A DNA stretch of 64,000 bases, from the NCBI GenBank assembly GCA_963699015.1, contig CAVOSX010000008.1, positions 620,001 through 684,000 of the forward strand, read 5' to 3'. Every line of letters starts with the position of its first letter. Position 1 is the first letter of the stretch. The notes below the pieces were generated by a model. It did not search any database and was not told the DNA's origin. It saw nothing but the letters and a program-made list of their open reading frames with translations. Position numbers and translations under genes: made by a program. Positions 8,206-15,866 of this stretch are shown here, piece after piece. This stretch comes from PALSA-505 sp963699015 (GTDB taxonomy: Bacteria > Actinomycetota > Actinomycetes > Streptosporangiales > Streptosporangiaceae).

Positions 8206-8539
8206 GGACCGTGGCCGGATTGCGAGCCCGTGTCCCCGCGCCCTGCTTGCTACTCTGCGTGCTTTTGATGATTACGCTACGCGCGCGTTAATGATTGGGC
8301 CTGCGCGGGTCCGTGCGTCCGAGTTAACCTAAGAGCAGGCCGCAACAGTGGCAGGCTGACGCCTGCGCAAGCTGGTTCAGGAGGTGGCCGCATGCAGGCG
8401 CTCGATGCGTTCTCGCACGACCGGGACGGAGGTAGGGCACCAAGGAGAAGCGCCATGCTGTGCCTGGGAGTCTCTTGGGGGTGACAGCGCTGGGTTTCCA
8501 GCGGCGCGTCTGAATCGTCACCTGCGAGGGGGGGACCCG
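8206..8539. other. Intergenic stretch between rsrA and the HD-GYP gene
   Basis: 334 bp without a recognised gene. The part near 8260-8340 is less GC-rich than its surroundings and is the likeliest promoter zone. Downstream is a strong Shine-Dalgarno (AGGAGG, 8379-8384) serving a possible 30-codon ORF. I compared it with cyclic dinucleotide riboswitches from memory and saw no convincing match. Confidence 0.4.
8392..8484 (+). CDS. Possible 30-residue leader peptide or miniprotein
   Basis: ATG at 8392 lies 7 nt after a perfect AGGAGG and opens a 30-codon frame ending in TGA at 8482. The product (MQALDAFSHDRDGG..., Arg-rich middle, ending CLGVSWG) matches nothing I know. It ends 55 nt before the HD-GYP start, so it could be an upstream ORF controlling that gene. 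The strong ribosome site is the only support. Confidence 0.3.
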   Translation: MQALDAFSHDRDGGRAPRRSAMLCLGVSWG

Positions 8540-9880
8540 TTGGGCAGGCTCTCCAGGGCCACGTGGGTGTACGTCGTCGCCGTCGTGGTAACGGCTGCCC
8601 TCCTGATAGCGCGCGGACCGCTGGGCAGCATCGACTGGGCCATGCTCGCCGTGCTGGCCATCCTGTTCCTCGTCTGCGAGTCCAGTTCGGCGCCCGGCGG
8701 ACCGCGTCAGTTCACCTGGTCCCCGAGTTACGCGGCGACGCTCGCCTCGGTCGTGCTGCTCGGCCCGGTCGGAGCGGCGATTGTGGGAACCGTGGCCGCG
8801 CTCCGGCTCCGGCGCGGGCTGCTGGTCGTGCAGCGCCTGTTCAACGGGGGCATGTACGCGCTGAGCGCTTACGCCGCGGGCTCGGCCTTCGTGGCGCTCG
8901 GAGGCCAGGCCGGCGTCCCGGACAAGTCGTCTTTCCCCAAGATCATCGGGCCGTTCGCGGTGGCCGCCCTAGTCCACTTGACGGTCAACCACGGGCTGCT
9001 GCGCGGCGTGCTGTGGCTGACCAGGGACGGTGATCAGGCTCCGAAGGCGCTGGGGCGGCTGGATCTGCGGCTGATGCTCTCCGACCTCGGTTATGCCGCG
9101 TTCGGGCTGCTCATCGCCGCACTGTGGCGGGTGGTGGGGCCGTTCGCGCCGGTCCTGGTGCTGATCCCGCTGTTCGTGGCCCGGTGGGCGATCGGCCAGT
9201 ACACGGCCCAGCAGAGGGCCTACGAGGCCATGATGGCAGCGTTGTGCAAGGCGGTCGAGACCAAGGACTTCTACACCCGAGGTCACAGCGAGCGAGTCTC
9301 CCGGGGTTCGGCCATGCTCGCCCGCGAGATTGGCATGCGCTCGGGCCGGCTGGAAGCCATCACCTACGCGGGCATGCTGCACGACATCGGGAAGCTCGGC
9401 GTGCCCACGAAGGTGCTGCAGAAATCGGGACGGCTGACCGAGGAGGAATTCGGGGCCGTCCAGCTGCACCCGATGCGCGGGCTGGAGATCGTCAGGGAGA
9501 TCGGTTTCCTGGACGAGGCACTCGCCGGGATCATGCACCACCACGAGCGGATCGACGGCCGGGGCTATCCGCTCGGCCTGGCCGGCGATGAGATTCCGGA
9601 GTTCGCCCGGGTCATCGCGGTGGCCGATGCGTTCGACTCGATGACCTCCACTCGCTCGTACCGGGGCGCGCGGCGGGTGGGCGAGGCCATCGCCGAGCTT
9701 CGCAAGTGGTCAGGGAGCCAGTTCGATCCCGTCCTGGTGGACGCGTTCGTGACCGCGCTGCAGCGGGAGGGCTGGGAGCGGCCCGAGCCGATGGCTCCGC
9801 CGCCGCCCGGCAGCGCCGAAGGCGTGCCGATGCAAGATCACGACGACCCGACCGCGCCGCTGCGGGTCGAGACCTGCTGA
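8540..9880 (+). CDS. Membrane HD-GYP domain protein (putative cyclic-di-GMP phosphodiesterase)
   Basis: 446 residues from TTG 8540, chosen because GAGGGGGG precedes it and the first helix follows at once; the frame is open from 8384 but the extra segment is not protein-like. Residues about 5-215 form six to eight hydrophobic helices. A short linker leads to a complete HD-GYP domain: HSERV, HDIGK, HPMRG, HHHERIDGRGYP and VADAFDSMTS. All metal ligands and the GYP loop are present, so c-di-GMP or other cyclic dinucleotide hydrolysis is plausible. It is followed 7 bp later by a related gene. Confidence 0.88.
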   Translation: MGRLSRATWVYVVAVVVTAALLIARGPLGSIDWAMLAVLAILFLVCESSSAPGGPRQFTWSPSYAATLASVVLLGPVGAAIVGTVAALRLRRGLLVVQRLFNGGMYALSAYAAGSAFVALGGQAGVPDKSSFPKIIGPFAVAALVHLTVNHGLLRGVLWLTRDGDQAPKALGRLDLRLMLSDLGYAAFGLLIAALWRVVGPFAPVLVLIPLFVARWAIGQYTAQQRAYEAMMAALCKAVETKDFYTRGHSERVSRGSAMLAREIGMRSGRLEAITYAGMLHDIGKLGVPTKVLQKSGRLTEEEFGAVQLHPMRGLEIVREIGFLDEALAGIMHHHERIDGRGYPLGLAGDEIPEFARVIAVADAFDSMTSTRSYRGARRVGEAIAELRKWSGSQFDPVLVDAFVTALQREGWERPEPMAPPPPGSAEGVPMQDHDDPTAPLRVETC

Positions 9881-9887
9881 GCGCGCC

Positions 9888-11168
9888 GTGATCGCCCAGT
9901 CAGCAGGGTCGCGTGCCAGCTCACGGCAGACGATGGATTCCGGCCAGGTGCTGGTCATCGCGGCCGCGGGGCTGCTCGCGGTCGCGGCCATCGCCCAGAC
10001 GGCCGTGGCCGGCGTCACGCAGGCCGGAGACGCCGTGGCGTTCGGAACCCTGGTGGCGCTGGGCGAGCTGCTCCGGATTACGCTGCCCGGCAACCGTGAG
10101 TCGGCCCCGATCGCCGCCGCGGGAGCGCTCGGCTACGCGCTGCTGCTGGGCATCGGGCCACGGCCGGCCGTCCAGTCCGCGCTGCAGGTCATCGTGATCA
10201 CTGCGGGCGGGATGATCGTGGGCGCGCTGCCGCACATGGCCGCGGGCCGTCCCGCGAAGCTTGCCGGGATGGCCTCCCGGCTGATCGCGGTGGCCTGCGT
10301 CGCGTTCGTGTTCCGGCCGCTCGCGCGGATCCCGCTGATCCGCGACCACTGGTGGGTGGCCCTGCCGATAATGGCTCTGCTCGTGGTGCTCGCCTGGTTC
10401 GTGGACGCGGTCATCAGCGCTCTGATCAGGGCCGAAGAGCTGCCCGCGAGGTTCGGCGTGGCGCTGTGGGACGAACTGCGGGTGCAGCTGCCGCTCGGCG
10501 TCGCGGTAGGCGCCTCCGCGCTGCTGATCGCGTTCTCTTCCGAGGTCATGGGGCTGGCCGCGGTGTGGGTGTTCTCCGGGCCGCTACTGGTCTCGCAGGT
10601 CGCGTTCCGCCGGTACGTGGGCATCCGCACCACATACCTGGAGACCGTGCGCGCCCTGTCCAGGATGACCGAGGTGAGCGGGTACGTGGAGGGCGGGCAC
10701 TCGCGCCGGGTGAGCATGCTCGCGGTGGCGGTCGGCCGCGAGCTCGGCATGCACGAGCCCGAGCTGCTCGAGCTGGAGTACGCGGCGCTCATGCATGACA
10801 TCGGCCAGCTCTCGCTCCGGGACCCGATCCCGGCCGGCGCGACTGTCCTGGTCTCCTCGGCCGACCAGCGTCGCATCGCCGAGCTCGGTGCCGATGTGAT
10901 CAGCCAGGCCGGCGTGCTAGACCAGGTAGCGGATATCGTCAGACGGCAGAGTGAGCCCGCACGGGGCGCGGAGCCCGGCCCCGCAGTGGCCAGCCGGATC
11001 ATTCGCGCGGCGAACGCGTTCGATGATCTGGTCGGCAGCTCGGCTGACCGGGACCGGGCCTCCGCGGCCCTGGAGCGGCTACGGCTCGACACGGCGTCCG
11101 AGTACGATCCGGGAGTCGTCGAGGCGCTCAGCAGGGTCGTCGGCAGGCGCACGCTCAGCCGGGCGTGA
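9888..11168 (+). CDS. Membrane protein with degenerate HD-GYP domain
   Basis: 426 residues, GTG start, 7 bp downstream of the intact HD-GYP gene and sharing its plan: hydrophobic helices to about residue 225, then an HD domain. HSRRV and HDIGQ are kept, but the later HD-GYP signatures are missing: where HHE...GYP is expected there is RRQSEPARGAEPG, although an ANAFDDLVGS segment corresponds to the ADAFD helix. It is therefore unlikely to be an active phosphodiesterase of the same type and may be a regulator or dimer partner of its neighbour. An internal ATG at 9933 is an alternative start. Confidence 0.8.
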   Translation: MIAQSAGSRASSRQTMDSGQVLVIAAAGLLAVAAIAQTAVAGVTQAGDAVAFGTLVALGELLRITLPGNRESAPIAAAGALGYALLLGIGPRPAVQSALQVIVITAGGMIVGALPHMAAGRPAKLAGMASRLIAVACVAFVFRPLARIPLIRDHWWVALPIMALLVVLAWFVDAVISALIRAEELPARFGVALWDELRVQLPLGVAVGASALLIAFSSEVMGLAAVWVFSGPLLVSQVAFRRYVGIRTTYLETVRALSRMTEVSGYVEGGHSRRVSMLAVAVGRELGMHEPELLELEYAALMHDIGQLSLRDPIPAGATVLVSSADQRRIAELGADVISQAGVLDQVADIVRRQSEPARGAEPGPAVASRIIRAANAFDDLVGSSADRDRASAALERLRLDTASEYDPGVVEALSRVVGRRTLSRA

Positions 11169-11190
11169 GGTCGCAGGAAGGGAGAAGCGG

Positions 11191-11403
11191 GTGGCGGAAG
11201 TCCGCGCGGAGATGGTCGCGAACGTGTGGCAGGTCGTCACCACCGAGGGCGACGAGGTCGGCGAGGGAGACACGCTGGTCATCCTCGAGTCGATGAAGAT
11301 GGAGATCCCGGTCCTCGCGGAGACGCCAGGGACGGTGACCAAGCTGGCGGTGGCCGAGGGAGACGTCGTGCAGGAAGGCGACCTGATCGCCGTCATCGGC
11401 TGA
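11191..11403 (+). CDS. Single-domain biotinyl/lipoyl attachment protein (TB7.3-like)
   Basis: 70 residues, GTG start with GGAAGGGAG upstream. It is only a biotinyl domain: ESMKMEIPV carries the acceptor Lys in the canonical MKM context, flanked by the symmetric GDEVGEGDTLVIL and GDVVQEGDLIAVI half-domains. The mycobacterial counterpart downstream of sigH-rshA is the biotinylated protein TB7.3. It could be the carrier of a biotin-dependent carboxylase, but no carboxylase genes lie nearby. It ends 45 bp from the convergent ThDP enzyme. Confidence 0.9.
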   Translation: MAEVRAEMVANVWQVVTTEGDEVGEGDTLVILESMKMEIPVLAETPGTVTKLAVAEGDVVQEGDLIAVIG

Positions 11404-11448
11404 CCCCGCCGGCGGTGCCGCGCCGCTGCGGCGATCCGCGCCCTTCCC

Positions 11449-13146
11449 TCAGATGCCGCGGGTCGATCGTGGATAGGCGACGTCCGGATCGGTGATCACG
11501 TTGACCAGGTAGGGGACGCCCGCGTCGAACGCCCGGCGCAAGGCCGGCCCGATCTGGTCCGGTTCGGTGACCAGTTCCCCAGCCCCGCCGAGCGCCCGCA
11601 CCACGTCGTCATAACGGCACATGGGCTGCAGGTCCGCGGCCACGTCGTAGCCGTACATCGCGCGCATCGGGTGCTTCTCCAGCCCCCAGATCCCGTTGTT
11701 GCCGCAGATCATGACGACCGGCAGCCGGTGCCGGACCAGCGTGTCCGCGTCCATCAGCGAGAATCCGGCCGCGCCGTCACCGAGGAGCACGGCCACCTGC
11801 GCCGCCGGCCGGGCCACCCGGGCCGCGATGGCGTAGCCGAGCCCGGTGCCCAGGCATCCGTACGGGCCGGGATCGAGCCACCCGCCGGGGCGGCTCGGCT
11901 CGATGTACTTCCCCGCGTAAGAGACGAAATCCCCGCCATCGCCGATGACCGTCGCATCGTCGTCCAGCAGCCGGTTGAGTTCGCCGTACACCCGCATGGG
12001 ATGAATGGGAGTGGCCCGGCTGGCCAGCAGATCCCGGTCCGCATCGGTGGCCGCCCGCACCGCGTCCTGCAGCCGGGCCAGCCAGTCGGGCGCGGTCGGG
12101 CCGGCGGCGCGGGAGCTGGCAAGCTCGGTGAAGAAAGCGGCCAGATCCCCGGCCGCGGAAGCGGCCAGCGGGCAGTGTGTCGCGACCTGATCCGGTGCGT
12201 CTGTCACGTGGACCACCCGGGCAGGCTCGCTGTCGTCCTGCCCGCCGAACTCCCCGTACCCCAGCCGGAAGTCCAGCGGTGCGCCGGCTACCACGACCAG
12301 GTCCGCCTCGCGCAGCGCTGTAGACCTAGCCCGGGTCACCAGCAGCTCATGGCCGGCGGGCAGGATGCCCCGGCCCTGGCCGTTCGTGATCACCGGCAGC
12401 CGCAGCTCTTCCGCGGCGAGCCGGGCCTGCGTCTCCGCGCCGCCCAGCCAGACGTCCGAACCGAGAACGAGCACCGGCCGCTGCGCGGCGGCCAGCAGTG
12501 CCGCGATCCGGTCCACCGCACCGGTGTCGATTCCCCCGGTCCCCGCGGCTTCCCGCGCGAGGACGGCTTCCCGCGCGCCGGCGGCATCCCGCGGGCTCGC
12601 GGCCTGCCCGGCAGGCGTCTCGGCAGGGCCGAACAACGCCTCGAGCGCGATGTCGAGGAATACCGGGCCGCGGTGCGGGGCCATGGCCAGCCGGAAAGCC
12701 TCGTCCACGGCCGCCGCGATCCGCTTGGTGTCATGCTCGGTCCACGCCCGTTTGGTGACCGGAAGAACCAGCTGCGGATGATCCAGTTCCTGAAGGCTGC
12801 CCGAGCCCCAGCGGTAGTCCGGGGCCCGCCCCGCCAGCACGACCACAGGAGAGCTGTTGAAGTAGGCGGTGGTGATCGCGCTCACCCCGTTGGTCACCCC
12901 GGGGCCAGCCGTCAGCACCGCCAGGCCGGGTGTCCGGGTCAGCCGCGCGGTGCCCTCAGCGGCGAACACGGCGGTTTGCTCATGCCGGACGTCCAGGAGC
13001 CGCAGCGGCGGGTCAGCCTTCACCGCCCCGTCGTAGAGCGGGAACACATGCCCGCCGGACAGCGTGAACATCGTGGTCACGCCGTGCCGCCGGGCGGCGG
13101 CGACGGCGAGCGCCCCGCCGTGGGGCGGCTGAGAGACTTCGCTCAT
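11449..13146 (-). CDS. Thiamine-diphosphate-dependent enzyme, acetolactate synthase-like (IlvG-type)
   Basis: 565 residues with the three-domain ThDP decarboxylase fold. Catalytic Glu sits in DVRHEQTAVFAAEG near residue 55, a middle domain spans about 205-340, and the cofactor motif GDGAAGFSLMDADTL...CGNN is near 450-480. It most resembles the actinobacterial acetolactate synthase homologue IlvG rather than the main IlvB, and no IlvN regulatory subunit is adjacent. Oxalyl-CoA decarboxylase-like or other 2-keto acid chemistry is possible. A Pro/Ala/Arg-rich linker (about 180-200) looks like a local repeat expansion. It starts 21 bp after the wHTH-DUF1707 gene on the same strand. Confidence 0.83.
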   Translation of the reverse strand: MSEVSQPPHGGALAVAAARRHGVTTMFTLSGGHVFPLYDGAVKADPPLRLLDVRHEQTAVFAAEGTARLTRTPGLAVLTAGPGVTNGVSAITTAYFNSSPVVVLAGRAPDYRWGSGSLQELDHPQLVLPVTKRAWTEHDTKRIAAAVDEAFRLAMAPHRGPVFLDIALEALFGPAETPAGQAASPRDAAGAREAVLAREAAGTGGIDTGAVDRIAALLAAAQRPVLVLGSDVWLGGAETQARLAAEELRLPVITNGQGRGILPAGHELLVTRARSTALREADLVVVAGAPLDFRLGYGEFGGQDDSEPARVVHVTDAPDQVATHCPLAASAAGDLAAFFTELASSRAAGPTAPDWLARLQDAVRAATDADRDLLASRATPIHPMRVYGELNRLLDDDATVIGDGGDFVSYAGKYIEPSRPGGWLDPGPYGCLGTGLGYAIAARVARPAAQVAVLLGDGAAGFSLMDADTLVRHRLPVVMICGNNGIWGLEKHPMRAMYGYDVAADLQPMCRYDDVVRALGGAGELVTEPDQIGPALRRAFDAGVPYLVNVITDPDVAYPRSTRGI

Positions 13147-13167
13147 GCCGGCGACGTTACCAGCGAG

Positions 13168-13749
13168 TCACCAGGAGTCTTGACCAGCAACCGGCGCCTG
13201 CGCTGGATCGCCTCCCGCGCGGCCACCCCGCCGGGTACGGCCGCGATACGCGCGGGCCGGCAGGTCCGGCAAATCCCGGGCGGCCCGGGAGAGCTCGCCG
13301 TGCGTGGCAGCAGCCAGCGTGGCATCGAGTCGTGCGTCGAGTTCATCGAGTGTCAGCCTGCCTTGCGCGAAGTGCTCACCCAGGGCCGCGGCTGCCGCGT
13401 CCCGGTCAGCGTCGCCAGCGCGCACGCCGGGTGCTGGTATCTGATGATCCTGCCTGCCCGCCGGGGGCAGTTGCCGCAGCATGGCGGTGTAGTGATCGAG
13501 CGCGGCCCGGCCCTGGCAGGTGAGGGCGACGGTGGTCTGTGCTCTGTTGCCGCCAGTCTTTCCCGTCCGCATGTATCCGGCGCGGCCTAGCTCACGCAGG
13601 CAGGTGATCAGGCTGCCGGGTGACAGCTTGATCATGTCCTGCAGCCGGGTGAGAGCCAGCGTGTCGCCGCCGGGCAGTGCCGCCAGGGTCGCGACGACGC
13701 GCAGCCGCTCGGGGTCGTGGATCTGCGGGTCAAGTGCGCCGGTGCTCAT
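13168..13749 (-). CDS. Winged-helix regulator fused to DUF1707
   Basis: 193 residues. The N-terminal 90 are a winged helix closely resembling the protein encoded just upstream: both contain RL-VVATLAALP-GDTL--TRLQDMI and a Gly-Tyr wing. A 25-residue linker leads to a DUF1707 domain (RAGDADRDAAAAALGEHF, then GRLTLDELDARLDA), a short actinobacterial module usually found at the N-terminus of small membrane proteins. The tail is Arg/Gly-rich. Its ATG at 13749 overlaps the upstream gene by 20 bp, so the pair looks like a tandem duplication with domain gain. Probably a DNA-binding regulator of its own operon. Confidence 0.8.
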   Translation of the reverse strand: MSTGALDPQIHDPERLRVVATLAALPGGDTLALTRLQDMIKLSPGSLITCLRELGRAGYMRTGKTGGNRAQTTVALTCQGRAALDHYTAMLRQLPPAGRQDHQIPAPGVRAGDADRDAAAAALGEHFAQGRLTLDELDARLDATLAAATHGELSRAARDLPDLPARAYRGRTRRGGRAGGDPAQAPVAGQDSW

Positions 13750-14068
13750 GGTCGGCCGTTTCGTCTCTGTCCAGGCCGCCGAGGAGGTCGCGCAGCGCCT
13801 GGGTGTAGGTGCCCAGCGCCGCCCGGCCCCGGCGGGTCAGGGTCATCGAGGTTTTCTGTGCGGAGCCGTTCCTGGTCTTCTCGCTGCTGATGTAGCCGGC
13901 GTCTTCGAGCTTGCGCAGGTGGATGATCAGGTTGCCGGGTGTCAGCCCGATCATGTCCTGCAGCCGGGTGAAGGAGAGCGTGTCGCCGTCGGGCAGTGCC
14001 GCGAGCGTCGCGACGATCTTCAGCCGGGTGGGGACGTGGATCAGCGGGTCAAGTCCGTCGTCGTTCAT
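13730..14068 (-). CDS. Winged-helix transcriptional regulator (MarR/ArsR-like)
   Basis: 112 residues consisting of one winged-helix domain: LKIVATLAALPDGDTLSFTRLQDMIGL forms helices 1-2, LTPGNLIIHLRKLEDAGYI the recognition helix, and SAQKTSMTLTRRGRAAL the wing and final helix. This is the short transcriptional-regulator type often paired with a membrane protein it controls. That fits the gene 9 bp upstream, which encodes a multi-helix membrane protein, and the repeated CTTTATG sites in front of that gene. Confidence 0.83.
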   Translation of the reverse strand: MNDDGLDPLIHVPTRLKIVATLAALPDGDTLSFTRLQDMIGLTPGNLIIHLRKLEDAGYISSEKTRNGSAQKTSMTLTRRGRAALGTYTQALRDLLGGLDRDETADHEHRRT

Positions 14069-14077
14069 GCCACCCCG

Positions 14078-14725
14078 TCATGCGCGCTGCTGCCAGGCGA
14101 CGGCGGCGGCGCTGCCCACGAGCATGACACACAGGCCCACGGCTGCGACCGCCCATGCCCCGGCCGGTCCGGCGAACGCGCCCACGATGCCGATGACGAC
14201 GATCGCGAGGCCGGTAGCGAGCCCGCGCCAGTTTGCCCGTGCCGCCATGAGGATCGCCCAGGCCAGGCCGGGGATTACCAGCACGGAGGTCGGGTACGTG
14301 GCGAAGTCCACCCCGGCGGCACCCAGCCCCGCCATTGCCGCGACCGTGGCGGCAAAGGCCAGCACCAGCACGGTGATCTCGCCCGGGCTAAACCGGGATC
14401 GCCCGCTTATCCCGGCGGTCGCGTGCCTGCGGACAGCGACCGTTGCGGCGAAGTTGACGATAATGAACGCAAGCAGGACGGGGATGTCCGCGGCAGTCGG
14501 GCCCCGGTAGGGGTGCTGTCCGCGCACCGAGAGCCAGATCGCGCCGAGGGCGGCCAGGACCATGGCCGCCCTGGTCATCAGCAGCCACGGCGGCGAGGGC
14601 TGAAACTTGCGGCGGGCCTGCTGGGTGGCCTGGTCCAGCAGGGCGGCGGCCTGCTCGGGGCGGAGGGTGCCGCCGTTGCCGCCGGCAGCGGCGTCAGATG
14701 TGTGGTTCACGGTGTCTCCCCTCAT
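14078..14725 (-). CDS. Multi-pass membrane protein of unknown function
   Basis: 215 residues. After a 45-residue soluble, Ala/Gln-rich N-terminus there are six hydrophobic stretches (about 50-66, 78-95, 112-130, 140-155, 165-183, 188-208). No catalytic motif is seen. It is the first gene of a likely operon with the two winged-helix regulators (gaps 9 bp and -20 bp), a layout typical of a regulator controlling a small membrane or transporter-like protein. The function is not recognised. Confidence 0.75.
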   Translation of the reverse strand: MRGDTVNHTSDAAAGGNGGTLRPEQAAALLDQATQQARRKFQPSPPWLLMTRAAMVLAALGAIWLSVRGQHPYRGPTAADIPVLLAFIIVNFAATVAVRRHATAGISGRSRFSPGEITVLVLAFAATVAAMAGLGAAGVDFATYPTSVLVIPGLAWAILMAARANWRGLATGLAIVVIGIVGAFAGPAGAWAVAAVGLCVMLVGSAAAVAWQQRA

Positions 14726-14736
14726 CGACTCTATGT

Positions 14737-14809
14737 CATAAAGTAGACTCTGCTTTATGGCGCAAAGTCAAGGGCTCAGGCCCAGAACTTTATGACGCAA
14801 AGTCAGGGG
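14737..14809. promoter_or_regulatory. Triple CTTTATG operator array
   Basis: Upstream of the membrane-protein/wHTH operon the 7-mer CTTTATG occurs three times: inverted at 14737-14743 (CATAAAG) and direct at 14753-14759 and 14788-14794. The last two sit in 22-bp near-identical repeats, CTTTATGrCGCAAAGTCArG, spaced 35 bp. The first two form an inverted repeat with a 9-nt spacer. Best reading: binding sites for the winged-helix regulators of the operon. Confidence 0.6.
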
Positions 14810-14976
14810 TGGCTGACCGGGCTGGAGCCAGTTCGCCCGTCGAGGTCGGCGTACCGACCAGGGCCCGCAGCGGCGCACTCAGCGCTCGGGGCATGCGCGG
14901 GGTCCTGGCCGGCGCGAGCCTGCCGGTGCTGGACACTCACATAGATGATTGGGCCATGGCGTTCCATGGCTCCGGC

Positions 14977-15726
14977 TCATTGGCGGCGCAGCCTGGTCAC
15001 GAACTTGTACCTGTCGCCGCGGTACCAGGACTGGGCCCACTCGACCGGACTGCCGACGGTATCGAAAGCGTGCCTGGACAGCAGCAACAGCGGCAGGCCC
15101 ACATCCACCCCGAGCAGCCGGGCGTCCTCAGGGCCGGCCAGCACGGTCTCGATCGTCTCCTCGGCCTCCGCGAGCTGCACGTCATAGTGGACGGTCAGCG
15201 TCTCGTACAGCGACCGGTGCCGGGTCAGCTGCCTGCGCAGCCCCGGGAACCGGCGGGCCGGAAGGTGGGAGGTATCGATGGACATCGGCTCGCCGTCGGC
15301 GAGCCTGAGCCGGTGCAGGCGCAGCGCCCGGCCGCCGGTCCTGATGCCGAGCAGGCTGGCCAGGTGCTCGTCCGCCGTGACGTAGCCGATTTCAAGAATC
15401 GTGGTGCGCGGATGCAGGCCATGCGCCCGCATCCCCTCGGTGTAGCTGGCCAGCTCGAGCACCTGGGCGACCTTGGGCTTGGCCACGAAGGTTCCGCGGC
15501 CTTGGATGCGCAGCAGGCGGCCCTCGATCACCAGCTCGGACAGCGCCTGACGGACGGTGGTCCGGGACGTACCGTACTGCCTGGCGAGCTCCCGCTCGGG
15601 GGGGACCGGCGTGCCCGCGCTCAGCACGCCGGTCAGCTCGAGCAGCTGCTGCTTCACTGCGTAGTATTTCGGCAGCGGCCGCCCCGGCTCTTCTGGCGTG
15701 AGCTCGCTTGCCGGGAAGGCGATCAC
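14977..15726 (-). CDS. GntR-family regulator, HutC/UTRA subfamily
   Basis: 249 residues. N-terminal GntR winged helix (PPERELARQYGTSRTTVRQALSEL, about 42-66, with the wing GRLLRIQGRGTFVA) and C-terminal UTRA effector domain (about 85-245, LHRLRLADGEPMSIDTS and YDVQLAEAEETIETVLAG). UTRA regulators sense sugar phosphates, histidine/urocanate or related ligands. The ligand is not evident here, and the hut genes of this window lie 35 kb away. GTG start. A GGTATACC palindrome lies 3 nt upstream and could be its own operator. It is divergent from pdtaS. Confidence 0.88.
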   Translation of the reverse strand: MIAFPASELTPEEPGRPLPKYYAVKQQLLELTGVLSAGTPVPPERELARQYGTSRTTVRQALSELVIEGRLLRIQGRGTFVAKPKVAQVLELASYTEGMRAHGLHPRTTILEIGYVTADEHLASLLGIRTGGRALRLHRLRLADGEPMSIDTSHLPARRFPGLRRQLTRHRSLYETLTVHYDVQLAEAEETIETVLAGPEDARLLGVDVGLPLLLLSRHAFDTVGSPVEWAQSWYRGDRYKFVTRLRRQ

Positions 15727-15728
15727 GG

Positions 15729-15736
15729 GGTATACC
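15729..15736. promoter_or_regulatory. GGTATACC palindrome at the GntR gene start
   Basis: A perfect 8-bp palindrome immediately before the GTG of the GntR gene. TATACC on the minus strand resembles a -10 element that would give an essentially leaderless message, with repressor binding blocking it. Suggested by position only. Confidence 0.35.
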
Positions 15737-15866
15737 TTACGGCCGGTACATGTGCGCGGACAGGGTTCCGCCCGCCGCGGGACAGGCGGCGGCCCAGGTG
15801 GGGGCGGCCCGGGCCGGGGCCCGATCGCCGCTGCTGCCAGGCACGGATCAGCTCGTGCCCGGTGGC

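Noticed and set aside
8206..8539. Possible cyclic-dinucleotide or other riboswitch before the HD-GYP gene
   Set aside because: I could not match the conserved core of any riboswitch class I know; only a covariance-model search could settle it.
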